From positions 1-18,632 of the forward strand of contig JAKBAC010000054.1 of the NCBI GenBank assembly GCA_021809365.1: DNA of 18,632 bases, read 5' to 3'. A program made the translations under genes and the position numbers. Shown piece by piece: positions 14,301 through 18,632 of this stretch. This DNA comes from Planctomycetota bacterium. GTDB lineage: Bacteria; Planctomycetota; Phycisphaerae; WQYP01. Within the stretch, counting starts at the first letter, position 1. Each line of letters begins with the position of its first letter. The notes beneath the pieces were generated by a model. It was not told the DNA's origin. It worked only from the letters and a program-made list of their open reading frames with translations, and ran no database searches.

Positions 14301-14436
14301 CAACAGCTATCCATGGCAATGCCCCCAGCGTGTTAACCAGCGCCGCCATCAAACGATTTGATGACGCGACGACATGTCATTGTACCGCGCGATTACGAAG
14401 AATGATAATCGGAAAGAGGATATGATGCTCTTTATA

Positions 14437-15336
14437 TCATATTCCATCGCTATTAAGAATTTCCCGGATTGCGGAAGCCACCCCCGCTTCGCTTTGCGAT
14501 CTGGTGATTCGTTTGGCCGCGCGTTGAATGTCGGCGGCGGCATTGCCCATGGCAAAACTCAACGTCGCGTTGCGCAGCATCGGCAAATCGTTAACATCAT
14601 CGCCGATGGGAATCGCATCGGCCGGGTCCATGTTCAGCATTCCGCAGAGTTGCTCAATGCCGGTCCATTTGTCGACGTTGGGCGCGAACACCTCAATGAC
14701 ATGACTTTCAAAAGCCGGTGCCCGCAAGGCTAAAAAATGAATGCTGTCGCCAAACTGCGCCCGCAGTTGCCCGGTAATTTCATCGCTGTGCGGCAAATCC
14801 ACCACGATCCCCAGCCGCAGCACGCTGGACATGGTGGCGGTATCTCCACGAACCATGGGGCGGGCGTGCATTTTATTGCGGAGGAACCATTCTTCCGAGG
14901 CCGCGTGAATCGGGCCGCTGGTCATGACATAGTGCGGCCCCGCCGAATCGGTTGAATCAACCAGCATTAACACCGCATGGCCCAGAGACTCGAAAAAATC
15001 CAGCAGGCGCTGCACAACCGGCGGTTCCATTGTGCGGCGGGCCAGGGTTCGGCCATCACTGAGATTGCAAATCGTCGCTCCGGTAACAAACACCCCCGGC
15101 CCGGTCAGATTCAGCGGTTGGATAATGTCGATGGCCTCGCGTACGCTGCGCCCCGTGCAGATGCTGACGATAAAACCCGCCGAGCGCGCGTCCGCCAGCG
15201 CGGCGGCGTCGGAGGGATTGATCTGATGATCCCGACCAACCAGCGTGCCATCAATATCACACACAATCAGCCGGGGGCGGCGATGGCCGGCCTTGGTGGA
15301 TGGGTGGAGCAGACGATGAGGTTCCTCTACTTTCAT
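14437..15336 (-). CDS. Cof-type HAD-IIB phosphatase
   Basis: A 299-residue haloacid-dehalogenase hydrolase of the Cof/HAD-IIB class, which removes phosphate from sugar phosphates, nucleotides or cofactors such as pyridoxal phosphate or FMN. All four motifs are visible: motif I VCDIDGTLV with nucleophile Asp27 and acid/base Asp29; motif II SICTGRS with Thr61; motif III Lys223 in VDKWTGIEQL; motif IV IGDDVNDLPML with Asp246, Asp247 and Asp250. The cap between motifs II and III is type IIB. The first 20 residues are extra compared with the family, and the start lacks a ribosome site; a later start is possible but no Met is nearer to the motif. The preceding VWA transcript appears to end at a terminator just upstream, so this gene should have its own promoter. 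The substrate cannot be told. Confidence 0.92.
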   Translation of the reverse strand: MKVEEPHRLLHPSTKAGHRRPRLIVCDIDGTLVGRDHQINPSDAAALADARSAGFIVSICTGRSVREAIDIIQPLNLTGPGVFVTGATICNLSDGRTLARRTMEPPVVQRLLDFFESLGHAVLMLVDSTDSAGPHYVMTSGPIHAASEEWFLRNKMHARPMVRGDTATMSSVLRLGIVVDLPHSDEITGQLRAQFGDSIHFLALRAPAFESHVIEVFAPNVDKWTGIEQLCGMLNMDPADAIPIGDDVNDLPMLRNATLSFAMGNAAADIQRAAKRITRSQSEAGVASAIREILNSDGI

Positions 15337-15367
15337 GGATTCAAGTGTAGATGAAAGGCGGGTGGGT

Positions 15368-15406
15368 AGTCAAAACAAAAAGTTATTGCAGCGGGCGCTG
15401 CAATAA
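15368..15406 (-). terminator. Rho-independent terminator of the VWA/DUF1015 transcript
   Basis: On the minus strand a perfect 10-bp stem TTATTGCAGC/GCTGCAATAA with a 4-nt GCCC loop (15383-15406) is followed by CTTTTTGTTTTGA (complement of 15370-15382). It lies downstream of the VWA gene and before the HAD gene. One arm and the loop are the terminal bases of the 120-bp element copy B, the other arm is host sequence. Confidence 0.75.
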
Positions 15407-15677
15407 ATCCGAACCAGAGGTACGGGGTTCGAGTTTCCTGGACGAACCGTTCTCTAAGGCATCGCGAAAAAATAACCTGAGCATTCTGGCTGGTACTTTT
15501 GGCCGCCGGCGGCGTTGCCCGCTCGTTACAGAATCCATGCGGATATGCGCCTCGCGAGCGCCTTGCCGGCGGCCAAAATTCCTGCGCCATAATTGCTCAC
15601 GTTATTTCTTCGCGATGCCTAAGCGCCGGCATTTATGCCGTTGACGTCGCTGTTCGCCCGGGAAAATTGCCACGCCC
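15393..15677. mobile_element. 120-bp inverted-end element, copy B (interrupted)
   Basis: It matches copy A (12650-12769) at 15393-15456 and 15622-15677, split by a 165-bp insertion. The left end GGGCGCTGC has diverged from the TIR, the right end GCCACGCCC is exact. Its right end overlaps the stop codon of the VWA gene by one base. It has the same orientation relative to the upstream gene as copy A. Confidence 0.75.
15458..15619. mobile_element. 162-bp hairpin MITE nested in copy B
   Basis: Terminal inverted repeats start GGCATCGCGAA and agree over about 26 bp with 2 mismatches; further in, a perfect 14-bp pair TTTTGGCCGCCGGC (left) / GCCGGCGGCCAAAA (right) makes a long interrupted hairpin. 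The element is flanked by TAA (15455-15457 and 15620-15622), reading as a 3-bp target duplication, though CTAA or TA would also fit. Copy A of the host element, with CTCTTAGCGCC at the same point, is the empty site. It encodes no transposase. Confidence 0.8.
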
Positions 15678-18130
15678 TATTGAAGCTGCCATTTACGCCG
15701 CAGCAGCCATTCCACCGTGATGGTTGTTATGAACAATAGAAAAAACAGTTTGCTGTTATAAAGCGGGAACTCCGTTCGCTGGACCTGATTTTCCGTCGGT
15801 ACCGAGGCCTGTAGTCGCCGGGCCAGGGCGCTGATGCCGCTTAATTCGCTGTAAGAACCGTGCGTCAGCGCGGCAATGCGCTGCAGCACCGCGGGTTCGG
15901 CGGCCAGTTTGTCCATCTCACCTACCGGAGCCATGACGGAAAAGTCGGTGTGGTCCGTTCCCAGTGATTTTCCGTGCAGGGTCGCGCTGAAGACCAGATG
16001 ATAATTTCCCGCCGCTGGAGGTAGATAATTTCCAGTATACATACCCATACTGCTGGATTGCGGGTGCATCGCAATTACGCGCGATTTTCCGCCGGGCGCG
16101 GTGATGGCCGCAGAAACTTTGGCATAGCGCGTCAATTGCCCGCTTGCATCGGTGACCTCCACCCGCAGGTGCACACTGCTTCCGGTGTCATAACGCATGC
16201 GCCGAATCATGGCCGTTACGGAGGCCCCGCTGGCGGTTTTGATTTTGCTTTCGCCGGCCAGCCAGCGAATAAGCTGTCCCCAGAAGCGATGATAGGGCGA
16301 TTGCAACCCCATGGTTCGCAGGGCCAGTTGCCAGCGGTAGGTGGTATCAGCTGCAAAAGCGGCGGTTCGGCCTTTGCCGTAATGTTGCACCGCCAGCACA
16401 ATGGCGGACTTGCCGTTGACCTGCGATTCGGGATCGGTCAAGAGGATTGTGGCACCGGCCTTGGCCCCGGCGAAGGCCACACATCCGGCCAGCAGGGGCA
16501 GTTGCTGTCTGGCTGCGCCGCCGCCGGGGGAGCCAAACCATGTCGTAATTCCCTGAAAAATCGGGCTGCGTGCTCCGAACGCGGTGATGCGCGGGACAAA
16601 GGGCGTATCAAGTTGCGCCGGCTGCACCGCTTGCAGTGAAATGGGAAAGACTGTGGCCAGATCCGATTCGCCCCAGCCACCGCCGGCAAAATTCTGTTGT
16701 CCGCCGATCATAATAAATCCGGCACCATCGCGGATCACTTCTTTAAGCTGATTCTGCTGGGTGGCGGTAAGAAAGCTTGCGCGCACGTCGCCGAGAATAA
16801 TAACTTTGAATTGCTTCCATTGGGCCAGCGTATCGGGCAAGGCGGTTAAATGTCTATTGGCACCACGCACCATGAAATAGCCGGGGCGGGTCTGGATGAG
16901 GCTCACGAGGTTCACATTGGGGTCGGTGGATAAATCCTGCTCCAGCGGGCCGACCTCCGGGCGGATGCGGCCTTCCAGATACAACACCGCAATTTTAGGA
17001 TTGGTAATCAGCATTGGGAATTGCTGCCGATTACCGGCGGTGGTGCGCTCGGAGGCGTCCACGGGAATGCGCACGGTCAGCGCCATCCGGCCGACGGTGT
17101 GCGGCGTGAATTTGAAATGCACCGTTTGCGGCACCGGTCCTGAATGCAGTACCAGTCGATGTTCATCGAGTTGTTTTTTTCCGTGCATCAGATAAACATG
17201 GATCGTCCGGTCATTGAACGCGGAGGATCGCACCAGGGCCGTCAGTGACACCTCGGTATACACCGGCGCGGTTTGCGGGCCGTTGATGCGAACGATTTCA
17301 ATTTGTGGTACGCCGCGGGCATGGGTGGAGGTGGAGCCTACGCGGACGGGATAAACGCGAACCGGAATATGCGCCAGTGTGCTAAGTTTGGTGGGGCCAT
17401 TCTCAATGCCATCACTGAAGAGCACTAATTGGCGCATGCCGGAATCCGTGGCATCTTTAATCGCGGAGGGCAGATCGGTCTCTTTGCCATCCGGGGCGAT
17501 GGTGGTCCATTGCGCCGGGCCGGTGAGAGGGGCGTTATGAATGCCGTCATAGGCGAAGCACTTGATGGCAAAATGGTGCTTCAGCTCATGGATCAGCATC
17601 TGCGCGGCCTGAACGCTCAAGAGATAACGGCTGGGCTCATTGGGCTGGTCGTTGACACTCATGGAGCCGGAGGCGTCAATCATGATCCCCAGCGTCGGCA
17701 TAAAATGCGGAACCGTAACCCACGCCAGCGCCGGCTGAAACATCAGCAGCAGAATAAAACCCATGGCCGCGAATCGCAGGGCAAAAAGGGATAGGATTCT
17801 CCGCTTTCCCAGCAGATAATAGACATGCTGATAAAATATCCACACCGCCAGAGAAACAATGGCAAATGTGAACAGCACCGCGATGAACTTCTGGCGCGCC
17901 ATCGGGAAAATCAAAACCATCAGACCATAGAGAATGGCCGCGGCACCGGCGACGACGGCGGTCCATGGAAATGGTGCCGTCGGTACTCCCGCTTCAGTGC
18001 CGGAGGATTGTCGCAGGTACAACCAACTGTATATTTCCAGCGCCACGCCCGCCACCAACGTCACCACCCCCCACCAGGCGAATCCCTGCTGGCCGAGAAA
18101 ATGCAGCGATACCGTGGCGATACATGGCAT
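15677..18130 (-). CDS. Membrane protein with VWA domain and amidotransferase-like domain
   Basis: An 817-residue membrane protein. Four hydrophobic helices lie at about 15-38, 55-76, 81-107 and 113-137, then an extracytoplasmic von Willebrand A domain (about 145-270) with an intact metal site: D152-A-S154-G-S156, Thr219 in ETDLPSA, and Asp240 in LFSDGIENG. Next come a beta-rich stretch (about 275-375), an amidotransferase-like Rossmann domain (about 380-620) with DGAGFIMIGGQQNFAGGGW but no evident catalytic Cys, a beta-sandwich (about 640-760), and a final helix (LFFLLFITTITVEWLL) near the C-terminus. Such proteins are common in planctomycetes beside MoxR-type ATPases and DUF58 proteins, in poorly defined envelope roles. 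It starts 4 bp after the DUF1015 stop, with GGGGTGA just before the ATG, so the two are probably co-translated. Confidence 0.9.
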   Translation of the reverse strand: MPCIATVSLHFLGQQGFAWWGVVTLVAGVALEIYSWLYLRQSSGTEAGVPTAPFPWTAVVAGAAAILYGLMVLIFPMARQKFIAVLFTFAIVSLAVWIFYQHVYYLLGKRRILSLFALRFAAMGFILLLMFQPALAWVTVPHFMPTLGIMIDASGSMSVNDQPNEPSRYLLSVQAAQMLIHELKHHFAIKCFAYDGIHNAPLTGPAQWTTIAPDGKETDLPSAIKDATDSGMRQLVLFSDGIENGPTKLSTLAHIPVRVYPVRVGSTSTHARGVPQIEIVRINGPQTAPVYTEVSLTALVRSSAFNDRTIHVYLMHGKKQLDEHRLVLHSGPVPQTVHFKFTPHTVGRMALTVRIPVDASERTTAGNRQQFPMLITNPKIAVLYLEGRIRPEVGPLEQDLSTDPNVNLVSLIQTRPGYFMVRGANRHLTALPDTLAQWKQFKVIILGDVRASFLTATQQNQLKEVIRDGAGFIMIGGQQNFAGGGWGESDLATVFPISLQAVQPAQLDTPFVPRITAFGARSPIFQGITTWFGSPGGGAARQQLPLLAGCVAFAGAKAGATILLTDPESQVNGKSAIVLAVQHYGKGRTAAFAADTTYRWQLALRTMGLQSPYHRFWGQLIRWLAGESKIKTASGASVTAMIRRMRYDTGSSVHLRVEVTDASGQLTRYAKVSAAITAPGGKSRVIAMHPQSSSMGMYTGNYLPPAAGNYHLVFSATLHGKSLGTDHTDFSVMAPVGEMDKLAAEPAVLQRIAALTHGSYSELSGISALARRLQASVPTENQVQRTEFPLYNSKLFFLLFITTITVEWLLRRKWQLQ

Positions 18131-18134
18131 ATTC

Positions 18135-18632
18135 TCACCCCGCCAGCGTGTTGATGACCATGCCGGTGGCTAATTTTGGATAGAAAAATGTGCTCTTCTG
18201 CGGCATAAGCTCATTGGCGTTGCAGAGTTGCCGCACCGATTCAAGTGGTGTGGGTTGCAACACAAATCCGGCCTGATACTTTCCCGATTGGCACATGTCA
18301 CGGACTTCATGGGCGACATGCGGAAAAGCCCATTGCATGGTTTGAGCCTTGGCAAATGCCGGTGATACAATGCGGTCAAACACCAGGTGCTGCAATATCG
18401 CAACATCCAATTGCCGCCAGGGTCCGGATTTCCCGGCCAGATTCTGGTCATCGCCGATTTTTCCCAATGGATCATGATCCACCGGTTGCACCACAACCAC
18501 ACGATCGGTTCCGGGGTCATAGACGCCCATGGCGTGCGGACCAAATTCCGGCAGACGTTTTTCCAGAGAGTCAATTTTGTCCCCGGCCTGCGCCTCGGAC
18601 ACGCGATGGAGTTTGCCGGCGGAAGCCTGAAA
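18135..18632 (-). CDS. DUF1015 family protein, C-terminal part
   Basis: The frame is open to the right window edge, so only the last 165 residues of a protein usually about 400 long are seen. They match the DUF1015 C-terminus: FGPHAMGVYDP, LDVAILQHLVFDRI, the FPHVAHEV-x5-QSGKYQAGFVLQPTPLESVRQ block, and the hallmark ending MPQKSTFFYPKLATGMVINTL. The family's function is not established; members are cytoplasmic and sometimes called HTH-containing or SpoOJ-like without proof. The stop is 4 bp before the VWA gene start on the same strand, indicating one operon. Confidence 0.87.
   Translation of the reverse strand, partial: FQASAGKLHRVSEAQAGDKIDSLEKRLPEFGPHAMGVYDPGTDRVVVVQPVDHDPLGKIGDDQNLAGKSGPWRQLDVAILQHLVFDRIVSPAFAKAQTMQWAFPHVAHEVRDMCQSGKYQAGFVLQPTPLESVRQLCNANELMPQKSTFFYPKLATGMVINTLAG

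Noticed and set aside
15333..15590. 85-codon minus-strand frame upstream of the HAD gene
   Set aside because: It spans the nested MITE and the terminator and has no independent support.

Overview
The window reads as a piece of chromosome from a moderately GC-rich bacterium, probably a planctomycete of the Phycisphaerae type. This is inferred from the gene mix: a very long class II ribonucleotide reductase, a membrane-anchored von Willebrand/amidotransferase-like protein, a long nitronate-monooxygenase-like protein and REP-associated (RAYT) transposase remnants. No rRNA or tRNA gene is present to confirm it.

Left core block (1-6739): the first codons of a minus-strand gene run off the left edge, followed by mutY (minus). 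A 381-bp AT-rich intergenic region separates mutY from the divergent plus-strand pair dcd-nrdJ and a small membrane-protein gene. dcd supplies dUTP for thymidylate synthesis and nrdJ makes deoxyribonucleotides with adenosylcobalamin. The region upstream of dcd carries two tandem NrdR-box-like sites 31 bp apart. The better one lies exactly between a TTGACA -35 and a TAAAGT -10. There are also three near-match DnaA boxes, an 18-bp operator-like palindrome and leader hairpins. This points to joint control of dcd-nrdJ by NrdR.

Middle accessory block (about 6740-12780): this stretch is full of broken and rearranged pieces. It holds a FitA-like antitoxin start cut off at a 164-bp inverted-repeat element, a DUF4279-like gene behind the tail of a lost gene, and three RAYT remnants that have all lost the catalytic centre. 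Two of these remnants lie in about 150-bp direct repeats that bracket an unknown membrane-anchored protein. The block also holds a 529-residue Sel1-repeat protein between two 69-bp direct repeats, and a GIY-YIG (COG3680/LEM-3-like) nuclease gene whose last codons come from one of those repeats.

Right core block (12777-18632, all minus strand): a DUF1015 protein (partial) sits 4 bp before a large VWA membrane protein; these are followed by a HAD-IIB phosphatase and a nitronate-monooxygenase-like flavoprotein. The 3' ends of the VWA and flavoprotein genes each abut a copy of the same 120-bp element with inverted ends. The copy behind the VWA gene is itself interrupted by a second, 162-bp hairpin element with an apparent 3-bp target duplication, so the other copy serves as its empty site. 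A rho-independent terminator for the VWA transcript is partly built from the end of the 120-bp element.

I found no clearly complete new defence or biosynthetic system. The most novel signals are the nested non-autonomous elements docked at gene 3' ends, the repeated N-terminal RAYT fragments, and the NrdR-type control region ahead of dcd-nrdJ.
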